Below, piece by piece: positions 1-8,790 of a stretch of 64,000 bases of DNA (the first letter of the stretch is position 1; each line of letters starts with the position of its first letter). A model generated the notes under the pieces. The model was not told where the DNA came from. It was given only the letters and a program-made list of their open reading frames with translations, and did not search any database. The DNA is from Stutzerimonas stutzeri (GTDB lineage: Bacteria; Pseudomonadota; Gammaproteobacteria; Pseudomonadales; Pseudomonadaceae). The position numbers and the translations under genes were made by a program. The stretch covers positions 1 through 64,000 of the forward strand of contig NZ_JANGEY010000006.1 of assembly GCF_024451105.1 (NCBI RefSeq). Direction: 5' to 3'.

Positions 1-122
1 CAGCTTGAGGGGCTGCAATCGCTCAGTGACAATCAATCTGCTCGGCTGTCCGCTGTGATCAGCTGAGTCCCCCGCAGACTCGACTGCTAGCGCCACGGGC
101 AGTTACACCACTTCCTGGGACA

Positions 123-308
123 CAATCGGCCTCGAAGCTGGGTTATGCCGATCAGGCGCATCTGAGCCGCGATCTGAAACACTTCACCGGCATGCAACCG
201 GGGAAGATGCTGCACCTGGCCTTGCAGAATCCGGGCTACTGGGCCTATCGGGTTCTGCCTCGGGCATTGGCAGAGGGTGCTGGCATGTCGCGTTTCTTCA
301 AGCCCTGA
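123..308 (+). pseudogene. C-terminal remnant of an AraC-family regulator
   Basis: The reading frame ending at the TGA at 306-308 encodes a recognisable second helix-turn-helix of AraC/XylS regulators (GYADQAHLSRDLKHFTG, about 141-191) followed by about 38 residues. The N-terminal effector domain and first HTH are missing: the frame is open only from position 30, and residues before about position 123 do not look like an AraC protein. In another frame, 1-66 could be the tail of an unrelated upstream gene ending at TGA 64-66. The remnant is therefore truncated by a junction somewhere between about 66 and 130. It may once have controlled the amidase or the catabolic genes downstream; that is inference. 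Confidence 0.6.
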
Positions 309-361
309 AACCCTTCCGACTCTAGATTGCCGGCCGTTTCCCCGCGAACCGGAGTCAGGCC

Positions 362-1834
362 ATGTCATTGCCCACCACCCGCGAGTTGCTTGCCCGGATG
401 CATGCGAGGCAACTGAGCTTCACCGAAGTGACCGAGCAGCATCTGCAGCGGATCGCCTGCCACAATGCCAGCGTCAACGCTGTGGTGACCCTGAACCGGG
501 AGCAGGCTCTGCAGCAAGCCCTGGAGCTGGATCGAACGCTGGATCGGGAGCACCTGCCAGCGCTGGCCGGGCTGCCGATTACCGTCAAGGATGCCTTTGC
601 CACGGCCGGATTGAGAACGACGGCCAGCCATCCGCCGCTTGCCGGTTATGTACCTGCGCAAGATGCGACCCTGGTGGCGCGCCTGCGTCAGGCCGGCGCG
701 GTACTGCTGGGCAAGACCAACCTGCCGCAACTGGCCGGTTATCCGCACTGCAACAGCCCGCTGTTCGGCCCGACCCGTAACCCCTGGAATCCGGCACTGA
801 CATCGGGTGGCAGCTCCGGTGGCAGCGCCGCCGCCGTGGCGATGGGGTTTTCCTGCCTGGACCTGGGTAGCGACATCGGTGGCTCCATACGGATTCCGGC
901 GGCCTTCTGCGGCGTGGCGGCTCTCAAGGCCACGGAGAACCGCCTGCCGCGCACCGGACATATCCCACACTTGCCGGACGGCAGGCGCAGCGTGCGCCAT
1001 TGCCTGTCTTTTGGCCTGCTGGCGCGGGATGTGGACAGCCTGCAACTGGGGTTCGGGCAGTTGCTCGGGCCGGACGGCCTGGATGCCGAAGTTCCGCCAT
1101 TGGCCTCGTTGCAGTCCGCACCGCCAGAGGGCAATCTGCGAATTGCCTGGTGGGATGATTTCGACGGCCTGCCGCTCTGTCAGCGCACCAGGGCTGCCTT
1201 GCAGCGCAGCGTGACGGCCTTGCAGGAACAGGGTTTCACCGTCGGACGCTGCAAGCCTCCGAGCTTCGACTTCGATGCGGCCTGGCGTGCCTACGGTGCG
1301 ATTGCCGGTGGCGAAATCGGGCTGGGCATGCCCGGAACAGAACGCTGGCTACTGTCCGTGGCCGGTCGGTTTCTGCCGCGCTCGCAACGCCTGGGGCGTT
1401 ACTTCACCCAGGGTCTGAGGTCCGGTCTGCACCACTACAACCAGGCGCTCAACCTGCGCGAGCAGCTGATCCATGAACTGGAAGGGTTCCTGAGTCAGTG
1501 GGATGCCTGGATCTGCCCAGTGGCACCCACCGTGGCCTACCCACATACGGCAAAGCCTTGGTCCGCTCTGACGGTTGATCGGCAGCGTCTGCCTTATCTG
1601 GAAGCCACCGTCAGCATGACCACCCCTTTTTCGCTGACAGGAAGCCCTGTGGTCACCTTGCCCGCCGGCGTGGAGCAGGGATTGCCCGTCGGGCTTCAGG
1701 TTGTCGGCAAGCGCTGGCAGGATGAGCGACTGCTGGCAGTCTGTCGACACATTGCGCCGGTTCTGGGTGGATATCAGGAGCCACCCCTGCTGTCTGAATC
1801 ATTCGTTTCCGGTGAGCAGACAGAAGGGGCATGA
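362..1834 (+). CDS. Amidase-signature family amidase
   Basis: Product of 490 residues, normal for the amidase-signature family, which hydrolyses carboxamides through a Ser-cisSer-Lys triad. The triad is visible: Lys76 in LPITVKDAF, the SSGG pair Ser151/Ser152 in the glycine-rich signature, and Ser175 in GSDIGGSIR. The start is supported by GGAG at 351-354, eight bases before the ATG. There is no signal peptide, so it is probably cytoplasmic. It is followed by a 63-bp gap and then convergent catabolic genes, so it is a single-gene unit downstream of the AraC remnant. Substrate cannot be told; it could be an aryl or fatty acid amide, or a tRNA-independent relative of GatA. GatA itself is unlikely because no gatB/gatC is nearby. 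Confidence 0.85.
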   Translation: MSLPTTRELLARMHARQLSFTEVTEQHLQRIACHNASVNAVVTLNREQALQQALELDRTLDREHLPALAGLPITVKDAFATAGLRTTASHPPLAGYVPAQDATLVARLRQAGAVLLGKTNLPQLAGYPHCNSPLFGPTRNPWNPALTSGGSSGGSAAAVAMGFSCLDLGSDIGGSIRIPAAFCGVAALKATENRLPRTGHIPHLPDGRRSVRHCLSFGLLARDVDSLQLGFGQLLGPDGLDAEVPPLASLQSAPPEGNLRIAWWDDFDGLPLCQRTRAALQRSVTALQEQGFTVGRCKPPSFDFDAAWRAYGAIAGGEIGLGMPGTERWLLSVAGRFLPRSQRLGRYFTQGLRSGLHHYNQALNLREQLIHELEGFLSQWDAWICPVAPTVAYPHTAKPWSALTVDRQRLPYLEATVSMTTPFSLTGSPVVTLPAGVEQGLPVGLQVVGKRWQDERLLAVCRHIAPVLGGYQEPPLLSESFVSGEQTEGA

Positions 1835-1897
1835 AGCTGGCTGGACGCCAAGGGAGGGCAAGCGAAGACCAGGGCGGCTCGACCGGAAGGCCGTCGC

Positions 1898-3508
1898 TCA
1901 GCCCACCGCGGCGCGCAGCTCGGCCTTCACCACCTTGTTGGACGCATTCACCGGCAGCGCGTCGAAGAAGCGCACCAGGCGCGGTACCTTGTAGTTGGCC
2001 ATGCGCTGGCGCGACCAGGCGATCAGCCCGGGCTCGTCGAGCTGCTGGCCGGGGCGCAGCACCACGCAGGCGCAGCCGACCTCGCCCATGCGCTCGTCGG
2101 GCACGCCGATCACCGCGACCTGGGCGATGGCCGGGTGTTCGAGCAGACCGGCCTCGATCTCCGCCGGGTAGCAGTTGAAGCCACCGACGATGAACATGTC
2201 CTTGAGGCGGTCGGTGATGCGCAGGTAGCCGCGCGCATCTAGGGTGCCGACGTCGCCGGTGTGCAGCCAGCCGTCGGCGTCGATGGTCTCGGCGGTGGCC
2301 TGCGGGTTCTCGAAGTAGCCCTGCATGACGTGGAAGCCGCGCAGGCACACCTCGCCCGCCTCGCCCGCCGGCAGCGGACGGTTGTCGCCGTCGACGATGC
2401 GCACCTCGGTGCCCGGGAGCGCGCGGCCGCAGGTGGTGGCCACGGTCTCGGCGTCGTCGGCCGGATCGCAGATGGTCGCCAGGCCGCCGCACTCGGTCAG
2501 CCCGTAGGCGGTGGTGACCACCGCGAAGCCCAGTTCGCGGCGCATGCGCTCGACCAGCACCGGCGGGATGGTCGCCGCGCCGGTGACGGCGATGCGCAGG
2601 CTGGACAGGTCGGACTCGGCCAGCTTGGGGTGGGCGAGCATCGACAGGTACAGGGTCGGCGGGCCGGGCAGCACGGTGATGCGGTCGCGCTCGATGCGCT
2701 GGAACACCGCCTCGGCGTCGAACACCGGGTGCGGCAGGATGGTCGCGCCGCCCAAGAGGCAGGTCAGCCAGCCGGCCTTGTAGCCGAAGGCGTGGAAGAA
2801 CGGGTTGACGATCAGGTAGCGGTCGCCGGGGCGCAGGCCGATGACCTGCACGTATTCGGCGAAGGCGCGCAGGTTCTGGCCGTGGGCGCTCATCACGCCC
2901 TTGGGCTTGCCGGTGGTGCCGGAGGTGAACAGCAGGTCGGACAGGTCGTCCGGGCGCACGGTCAGGGCGCGCGCCTGGGCCTCGTCCATGTCGACCGCTG
3001 AGCCGGCGGCAAGGAAGCCCTGCCAGCTCAGGTCGCCATGGTCGGAGGGCGCCTCGCAGGGCAGCACCACCACGCGCTCGAGACTGGCCGGGCGGTGGGG
3101 TTCGAGCATGGCCGGGTAGTCGATGCCGAGGAACTGGCCGACGCAGAACAGCAGGCGGGTGCCGCTGCGTTCGAGGATGTCGGCGGCTTCAACGCCCTTC
3201 ATGCGCGTGTTGATCGGCACCAGCACGCCGCCGGCGCAGTGGATGCCCAGCGCGGCCAGCACCCAGTCGTGGCGGTTCGGTCCCCACACGGCGACGCGGT
3301 CGCCGGGCTGGATGCCCTCGGCGATCAGCGCGCGGCTCACCGCCAGCACCCGCTCGGGCAGCTCGGCGTAGTCGATGCGCACCTCGCCGTCGGCCAGGGC
3401 GCAGATCCCGGCGTGGCGACGCGCGCAAGCGAACACCAGGGCGGGAATGGTCGGCGGCACGCCCTCGGCGGCCGGGGTGGTCAGCGGAATCTCGGTCATC
3501 TCGGCCAT
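1898..3508 (-). CDS. Acyl-CoA synthetase, FadD3-like
   Basis: A 536-residue member of the AMP-forming adenylate/CoA ligase superfamily. Visible motifs are the phosphate loop [18 protein letters not shown], the hinge region GWLHTGDVG, and the C-terminal lysine region NKVVKAEL needed for adenylation. It would activate a carboxylic acid to its CoA thioester in the cytoplasm. Its position as last gene of the minus-strand operon with KstD-, KshB- and HsaA-like genes suggests a role like FadD3, which activates the indanedione propionate left after steroid rings A and B are removed; that is inference from context, and a medium-chain or aryl acid ligase is the alternative. The start lies 7 bp after the KshB-like stop; an internal Met at codon 4 is also possible because the ribosome site is weak. 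Confidence 0.8.
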   Translation of the reverse strand: MAEMTEIPLTTPAAEGVPPTIPALVFACARRHAGICALADGEVRIDYAELPERVLAVSRALIAEGIQPGDRVAVWGPNRHDWVLAALGIHCAGGVLVPINTRMKGVEAADILERSGTRLLFCVGQFLGIDYPAMLEPHRPASLERVVVLPCEAPSDHGDLSWQGFLAAGSAVDMDEAQARALTVRPDDLSDLLFTSGTTGKPKGVMSAHGQNLRAFAEYVQVIGLRPGDRYLIVNPFFHAFGYKAGWLTCLLGGATILPHPVFDAEAVFQRIERDRITVLPGPPTLYLSMLAHPKLAESDLSSLRIAVTGAATIPPVLVERMRRELGFAVVTTAYGLTECGGLATICDPADDAETVATTCGRALPGTEVRIVDGDNRPLPAGEAGEVCLRGFHVMQGYFENPQATAETIDADGWLHTGDVGTLDARGYLRITDRLKDMFIVGGFNCYPAEIEAGLLEHPAIAQVAVIGVPDERMGEVGCACVVLRPGQQLDEPGLIAWSRQRMANYKVPRLVRFFDALPVNASNKVVKAELRAAVG

Positions 3509-3515
3509 CCGTATC

Positions 3516-4544
3516 TCAGTCGGGGAAGCGCACGCGCACGTGCGCGCTGGTGGCCACGGCCTGGCAGGCCAGGGTCCAGCCTTCGTTCAGTTCCTGCTGG
3601 TCGAGGGCCTCGTTGCGCAGCAGCTCGACCTCGCCCTGCTCCACCGTGCACATGCACGAGGCGCAGGCGCCGACCAGGCACGAGTGCGGCGCGCGCACCC
3701 CATTGCGGCGCATGGCGTCGAGCAGGGTCTCGCCCGGTTCGCAGTCGAGGGCGTGCTCGGCGCCGTCGAGGCTGACCTCCAGCCGCGCGGCCACCGCCGC
3801 CTCGCTAACCGGCGCCTCGCCCTGCTCGCCCTCGCCGGGCAGCGAGACGAAGCGCTCGACGTGCACCTTGGCGCTGGGCACCTCGAGGCTGTGCAGCGCG
3901 GTCACCGCGGCGTCCATGAACGGGCCGGGGCCGCAGATGAAGGCCTCGGCGTGCCGGAACGGCCGCGCCAGTTCGGCGAGCTGCTCGACCGCCGGAATGC
4001 CCTGCACCGAGTCCAGCCAGTGGATCACCTGCAGCCGGCGCGGGTGGGCGCTCGCCAGCGCCTTCAGCTCGTCGCGGAAGATCACCGAGGCCTCGTCGCG
4101 GTTGGCGTAGATCAGCAGCACGCGGCCGGAGCCGGCGTGCAGCACCGAGCGCAGGATCGACAGCACCGGGGTGACGCCGCTGCCGCCGCCGAACAGCAGG
4201 AAGTCGCCGTCCAGGCTGCGCGGCACGAACACCCCGGCCGGCGCCAGCACCTCGATGGCGTCGCCGGCCTTGGGCACGTCGCACAGCCAGTTGGAGGCGC
4301 GGCCGTCGCGCACGCGCTTGACGGTGACGCGCAGCGGCTCGTCCAGCAGCGGCGTGCTGGACAGCGAGTAGCAGCGCGGCAGCCAGCTGCCCTCAAAGGG
4401 GATGCGCAGGGTGAGGAACTGCCCCGGCTTGTAGCGGAAGCGCTCGGCCAGCTCGGCCGGTACCTCGAACACCAGCGAGCGGGCGTCGGCGGTTTCCTCG
4501 ATGACCTGCGCGACGCGCAGGGAGATGTATTCGGGACTGTTCAT
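3516..4544 (-). CDS. KshB-like oxygenase reductase (FAD/2Fe-2S)
   Basis: A 342-residue reductase of the PaaE/KshB type. In order: FAD-binding domain with PRCYSLSS (about residues 45-115), NAD-binding domain with GGGSGVTP and CGPGPFM (about 115-235), and a C-terminal plant-type 2Fe-2S ferredoxin domain with CLVGACASC plus a distal Cys (about 255-342). It passes electrons from NAD(P)H to an oxygenase. The family includes the reductase of 3-ketosteroid 9-alpha-hydroxylase, but no Rieske oxygenase (KshA) lies in this window, so the partner is unknown. The start at 4544 was chosen over a longer open frame because it begins 2 bp after the SDR stop and matches the family N-terminus. Confidence 0.8.
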   Translation of the reverse strand: MNSPEYISLRVAQVIEETADARSLVFEVPAELAERFRYKPGQFLTLRIPFEGSWLPRCYSLSSTPLLDEPLRVTVKRVRDGRASNWLCDVPKAGDAIEVLAPAGVFVPRSLDGDFLLFGGGSGVTPVLSILRSVLHAGSGRVLLIYANRDEASVIFRDELKALASAHPRRLQVIHWLDSVQGIPAVEQLAELARPFRHAEAFICGPGPFMDAAVTALHSLEVPSAKVHVERFVSLPGEGEQGEAPVSEAAVAARLEVSLDGAEHALDCEPGETLLDAMRRNGVRAPHSCLVGACASCMCTVEQGEVELLRNEALDQQELNEGWTLACQAVATSAHVRVRFPD

Positions 4545-4546
4545 GA

Positions 4547-5320
4547 TCAGATACTCATGACGAACTGGCCGCTGTCGATGCGCAGTTCCATGCCGTTGAT
4601 GGCGCGCGACTCGTCGCTGGCCAGGTACAGGGCGGCGGAAGCGACGTCCTCGGGCAGGCACATGCGGTTCATCGGGTCGCTGTCGATGGTGAACTTCGCC
4701 GGGTCGATGCCCGGCGGGTAGCTGGCGACGGTCATCGGCGTCAGCACGCCGTCGGGGTGCAGCGAGTTGCAGCGGATGCGGTACTTCTGCCGGCGGCAGT
4801 GCGCCGCCACCGCGCGGTTGAGGGCGGCCACCGCGCCCTTGGAGGCGCCGTAGGCGGCGTAGTCGTCGCGCCCGGCCAGGGCGGCGATGGACGAGACGTT
4901 GATGATCGAACCGCCGCCGCTGTCCTTCATCAGCGCGACGGCCATGCGGCAGCCGAGGAAGGCGCTGTCGGCGTTGACCCGCAGCAGCCTGTGCCAGTCG
5001 GCGAGGCTGGCCTGCTCGATGCTGCCCTTGAGCAGGATGCCGGCGTTGTTGACCAGCACGTCGAGGCGGCCGTAGCGCTCGCGCACCAGTTCGGCGACCG
5101 CGTTCCAGTCGGCCTCGCTGGCGGCGTCGTGGCGGACGAAGCTGGCCGCCTCGCCCCGCTGTTCATTAAGTTGGTCGGCCAGCGCCTGCCCGGCGTCGGC
5201 GTTGAGGTCGCTGATCAGCACCCGGGCGCCCTCGCCCACCAGCGCCTGCACGATGGCGCGGCCGATGCCGCTGGCGCCGCCGGTGACCAGGGCGATCTTG
5301 TCCTGTACCCGTCCTGTCAT
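4547..5320 (-). CDS. Short-chain dehydrogenase/reductase
   Basis: A 257-residue classical SDR. It has the dinucleotide motif TGGASGIG (residues 13-20), NNAG (91-94), and the catalytic set Ser143/144, Tyr157 and Lys161 (YGASK). Asp38 in the LISDLN strand end points to NAD(H) preference. The start at 5320 is set by AGGAGA in the leader; the open frame extends much further upstream but that is read-through of the neighbour. It lies tightly between two flavoprotein genes and the KshB-like gene, so it probably oxidises or reduces a hydroxyl/keto group of the same substrate, for example a hydroxysteroid; the exact substrate is not visible. Confidence 0.8.
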   Translation of the reverse strand: MTGRVQDKIALVTGGASGIGRAIVQALVGEGARVLISDLNADAGQALADQLNEQRGEAASFVRHDAASEADWNAVAELVRERYGRLDVLVNNAGILLKGSIEQASLADWHRLLRVNADSAFLGCRMAVALMKDSGGGSIINVSSIAALAGRDDYAAYGASKGAVAALNRAVAAHCRRQKYRIRCNSLHPDGVLTPMTVASYPPGIDPAKFTIDSDPMNRMCLPEDVASAALYLASDESRAINGMELRIDSGQFVMSI

Positions 5321-5334
5321 GTTCGTCTCCTGGT

Positions 5335-7038
5335 TCAGGCGTGCGCGCCGAGCGGCGCGGCCTGGGTGGTGGTGTTTTGCTCGGCACGGGCGACCGCTTC
5401 GCCGGCGCGGCGGCCGGAGAACACGCAGTCGGCCAGCGACAGGCCGCTGATGTAGAGATGCGAGGGAATGCCGATGGCGGTGCGCCCGGCGGCGTACAGG
5501 CCGGGAATCGCCTGGCCCTGGCCGTCGAGCACCGCGCCGTTGTCCTCGTCGACCTTGAGCCCACCGAGGGTCAGCGCGCCGAGCGGGAACACCGGGTTGC
5601 CCACCGAGATGTCGCAGGCGTAGAACGGCCCCTGGTCGAGCACCTGGCGGCTGCTCTCCGACTTGCCGACCGGGTCCGGCGCGGTGCCGCGCGCGGCGGC
5701 GTTGTAGGCGCGCAGCGATTCCTCGAGCAGCTCGGCACGCATGCCGGTGGCGGCGGCCAGATCGCGGGCGGTGCGGCCCTTGCGCACCTTGAGCAGCATC
5801 AGCGCCAGCGCCGGCACGCTCTGGAACCACCAGTAGCCGCCGAACAGCGCCTGCTTGATGGCCTGCCGGCGCAGGCGCGCGTCCAGCACCAGCCAGGCCT
5901 TGCCGCCCTGCTCCTCGCACAGCGGATAGCCGAGGGTGCCGCCGTAGACCTCTTCGTTGACGAAGCGCTGCCCGGCAGTGTTGACCACGATGCCCTTCGG
6001 CCAGCACAGCGGCGGGTTGATGAAGCGCCACGGCGAGACCTGCTGCAGGCGGTCGCTGGCTGCCCCGGCCGACAGGCCCAGGCGCAGGCCGCTGCCGTCG
6101 CAGCCGGTGGCGCCGACCTTGAAGTTGCGCCGGTACTTGGGCGCGTGTTCGCCGATCATCGCCCGGTTGAAGATGAAGCCGCCGGTGCTGAGGATCACCC
6201 CGCGGCGGGCCAGCACCAGCCGTGGCCGGGCGTGCTGCTGCTCGATGCGCGCGACCTTGCGGCGCAGGCTGTCGCAGTAGCTCGGGGCGAAGTTCTGCAA
6301 ACGCTCGGCGCGCGCCGCGAGGCGGGCATGCTCTTTCGCCGCCTTGCTGCCGGCGGGCAGGCACCACAGCTCGGCGCCGATCACCCGGCCCCGGGCGTCC
6401 AGCACCAGGCGCCGCGCGGCGGATTGCGTCTGCGGCCGCACGCCGGCCTTCAGGCAGGCGCGCTGCAGATGGCCGTAGAGCACCGCGCCGCACTGGCCCT
6501 TGCCCACGGTGCGGTGGCCGCGCGGCGCCGGCGCATGCGCGCCGCGGTGCGAGGGCACCATCTCGTTGCCCGAGTAGTAGAGGAAGTAGCCGTCCGGCGG
6601 ATACGAGGTCTTGCCGCCGCCCGGCGGCATGCTGTGCGCGTAGCGCGCGCCGTGGCCTTCCAACCATTCCAGGTTGGCCGCGCTGGACTCGCAGAAGCGG
6701 CGCAGGGTGGCGTCACCGATCACGCCCTGGGTCTCGTGCCTGAGGTAGTCGAACATCGCCTCGGGGCTGTCGGCGTAGCCGGCGTCGCGCTGCTGGCGGG
6801 TGCCGCCGCCGGCGTACACCACCCCGCCGCTCTTGGCGCTGGCGCCGCCGCCGGTGAAGCGGTCGGCGACCAGCACGTCGGCGCCTTTGGCGCGGGCCTC
6901 CAGCGCCGCGCAGGCGCCGGCCGCGCCCCAGCCGATCACCAGCACGTCGCACTGATCGTCCCACTGCAGGCTGCTGGCATCGGCCACCTGCAGCGGCAGC
7001 TGGATGTCGGTGCAGGTGGAAATCGCATCGTGCTTCAT
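5335..7038 (-). CDS. FAD-dependent dehydrogenase, delta-4-(5-alpha)-ketosteroid dehydrogenase-like
   Basis: A 567-residue flavoprotein of the fumarate reductase/KstD superfamily. The N-terminal FAD motif is VIGWGAAGACAALEA (about residue 33 on) and the C-terminus has the IPSHLYISGLSLADCVFSG block near the flavin. From memory, this C-terminal block with a Tyr-x-Ser pair resembles delta-4-(5-alpha)-3-ketosteroid dehydrogenases rather than KstD1. It would introduce a double bond into a cyclic ketone, using FAD. The start at 7038 has GAGGAGG just upstream; the open frame continues to 7782 only as a shadow of the next gene. Spacing is 11 bp from the KstD-like gene and 14 bp to the SDR, so all belong to one operon. 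Substrate assignment is inference. Confidence 0.75.
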   Translation of the reverse strand: MKHDAISTCTDIQLPLQVADASSLQWDDQCDVLVIGWGAAGACAALEARAKGADVLVADRFTGGGASAKSGGVVYAGGGTRQQRDAGYADSPEAMFDYLRHETQGVIGDATLRRFCESSAANLEWLEGHGARYAHSMPPGGGKTSYPPDGYFLYYSGNEMVPSHRGAHAPAPRGHRTVGKGQCGAVLYGHLQRACLKAGVRPQTQSAARRLVLDARGRVIGAELWCLPAGSKAAKEHARLAARAERLQNFAPSYCDSLRRKVARIEQQHARPRLVLARRGVILSTGGFIFNRAMIGEHAPKYRRNFKVGATGCDGSGLRLGLSAGAASDRLQQVSPWRFINPPLCWPKGIVVNTAGQRFVNEEVYGGTLGYPLCEEQGGKAWLVLDARLRRQAIKQALFGGYWWFQSVPALALMLLKVRKGRTARDLAAATGMRAELLEESLRAYNAAARGTAPDPVGKSESSRQVLDQGPFYACDISVGNPVFPLGALTLGGLKVDEDNGAVLDGQGQAIPGLYAAGRTAIGIPSHLYISGLSLADCVFSGRRAGEAVARAEQNTTTQAAPLGAHA

Positions 7039-7049
7039 GACCGCCCTCC

Positions 7050-8756
7050 TCAGGCGCTGGCGGCGATGTGCCGGGCGGCGATGTAGCCGAAGGTCATCGC
7101 CGGGCCGAGGGTGCCGCCGGCGCCCGGGTAGCTGGTGCCCATCACCGAGGCCGAGGTGTTGCCGATGGCGTACAGGCCGGGGATCGGCTGGCCGTTCTCG
7201 TGCAGCACCCGGGCGTTGGCGTCGGTCAGCAGGCCGCCCTTGGTGCCGATGTCGCCGGCGTCCAGGCGCATCGCGTAGAACGGCCCCTTGGCGATCGGCG
7301 CCAGGCACGGGTTGGGCTTGACGTTGCTGTCGCCGTAGTAGCGGTCGAACACGTTGCCGCCGCGGGCGAAATCGGCGTCGACGCCGCTGCGGGCGAACTC
7401 GTTGACGCGCTTGACCGTGGCATCCAGGCCGGCGGGATCGACGCCGATCTGCTTGGCCAGGTCGGCCAGGCTGTCGGCCTTCCAGTACACGGTGTTCAGC
7501 CATTCCTTGCGCAGGCGGCTGTCGGGCATCACCTGCGCCGGCATCAGCGGGCCCATGGCGTAGTTGAAGCGGTAGTGGGCGTCGAAGATCACCCAGGCCG
7601 GAATGCTCTTGCCGTCCTTCTGGTGCTCGCGGTACATGGCGTCGACGAACTCCAGGTACGGCGCCGCCTCGTTGACGAAGCGCTTGCCCAGCCCGTTGAC
7701 CACGATGGCGCCGGGGAAGGCGCGCTCGGCGAAGATACCGCGCGGCTTCTCCTCGCCGGGGACGTGGATGGTCGGCGCCCACCAGCCCCAGTCCATCAGG
7801 TCGGTGGCGGCGCCGATGGCCTGCGCGGCCTCCAGCGCGGCGCCGGTGTTGTTGCCCGGCGGGGTGGCGCTCCAGCCGACCTTAGTCGGCTGCGGCAGGT
7901 ACTTGTCGCGCAGCGCCTGGTTCTGCTCGAAGCCGCCGCTGCCGAAGATCACCCCGCGGCGCGCCTGCAGGGTCATCTTCTGGCCCTCGCGCACCACCGT
8001 GATGCCGGTCACCCGGCCGTTCTCCACCACCAGCTCGCGGAAGTCGGTGTTCAGCCACAGCGGCACGTCGCGGTCCATCAGCGAACGGCGCAGCGCGGCG
8101 ATCAGCGAGGCGCCGAGGGCGGCGCGGCGGTCCATATTGGTCTTGCGCCGCCACTTGAAGTCGAGCTTGTAGCGGGCGATCAGTCCGAGAATCATCAGCC
8201 GCCAGCCGAACTCGCGGGACATGGCCTTGTGCGCGTGGCGCGCGGTCCAGGCGATGCAGCCCATCAGCAGGGTGGTCGGCGACGGCTTGCGCATGTTGTC
8301 GTATTCGTCGCCGAGCAGGCTGGTGTCGAACAGCTCGGGGTCGAGGCTGCGCCCGCCGGGCAGCGAGCCGGGCAGGTGCTGGTAGTAGTCCGGATACTTC
8401 TCCGCCACCGCGTAGCGCACGCGGCTGCGCGTCTCGAGGTAGTGGATCATCCGCGGCGCGTATTCGAGGTAGGCGCGCAGGCGCTCCTCGTCGACCAGGC
8501 CGTTGGTCGAGGCCTTCAGGTAGGTGAAGGCCTTGTCGTAGCTGTCCTTGCCACCCTTCTCGGCGAAGTAGTGGTTGTTGGGGATCCAGATACCGCCGCC
8601 GGAGATCGCCGAGGTGCCGCCGTACTTGTCGCTCTTCTCGACGACCAGCACCGAGAGGCCCTGGTCGGCGGCGACCACCGCCGCCGACATGGCGCCCGCG
8701 CCGGAGCCGACGACGATCACGTCGTAGGCGGTTTGAGGCCGAACCTGTGTTGTCAT
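7050..8756 (-). CDS. 3-Ketosteroid delta-1-dehydrogenase-like flavoprotein (KstD family)
   Basis: A 568-residue flavoprotein. The Rossmann motif is VVGSGAGAMSAA (about residues 14-25), followed by the EKSDKYGGTSA loop and the C-terminal signature SYPGAGGTLGPAMTFGY. The Tyr-Pro-Gly-x-Gly piece of that signature matches the catalytic Tyr/Gly pair known from Rhodococcus KSTD1. The family removes hydrogens from C1-C2 of 3-keto-4-ene steroids, a step needed to open ring B. Relatives with other cyclic ketone substrates exist, so the steroid call rests partly on the HsaA- and KshB-like neighbours. Start at 8756, ATG followed by Thr-Thr-Gln; AGGA lies about 14 bases upstream. It follows the monooxygenase gene by 34 bp. 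Confidence 0.8.
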   Translation of the reverse strand: MTTQVRPQTAYDVIVVGSGAGAMSAAVVAADQGLSVLVVEKSDKYGGTSAISGGGIWIPNNHYFAEKGGKDSYDKAFTYLKASTNGLVDEERLRAYLEYAPRMIHYLETRSRVRYAVAEKYPDYYQHLPGSLPGGRSLDPELFDTSLLGDEYDNMRKPSPTTLLMGCIAWTARHAHKAMSREFGWRLMILGLIARYKLDFKWRRKTNMDRRAALGASLIAALRRSLMDRDVPLWLNTDFRELVVENGRVTGITVVREGQKMTLQARRGVIFGSGGFEQNQALRDKYLPQPTKVGWSATPPGNNTGAALEAAQAIGAATDLMDWGWWAPTIHVPGEEKPRGIFAERAFPGAIVVNGLGKRFVNEAAPYLEFVDAMYREHQKDGKSIPAWVIFDAHYRFNYAMGPLMPAQVMPDSRLRKEWLNTVYWKADSLADLAKQIGVDPAGLDATVKRVNEFARSGVDADFARGGNVFDRYYGDSNVKPNPCLAPIAKGPFYAMRLDAGDIGTKGGLLTDANARVLHENGQPIPGLYAIGNTSASVMGTSYPGAGGTLGPAMTFGYIAARHIAASA

Positions 8757-8790
8757 TGTTGTGCTGTCCTGTGCCGTGGTCGCTGGATGT

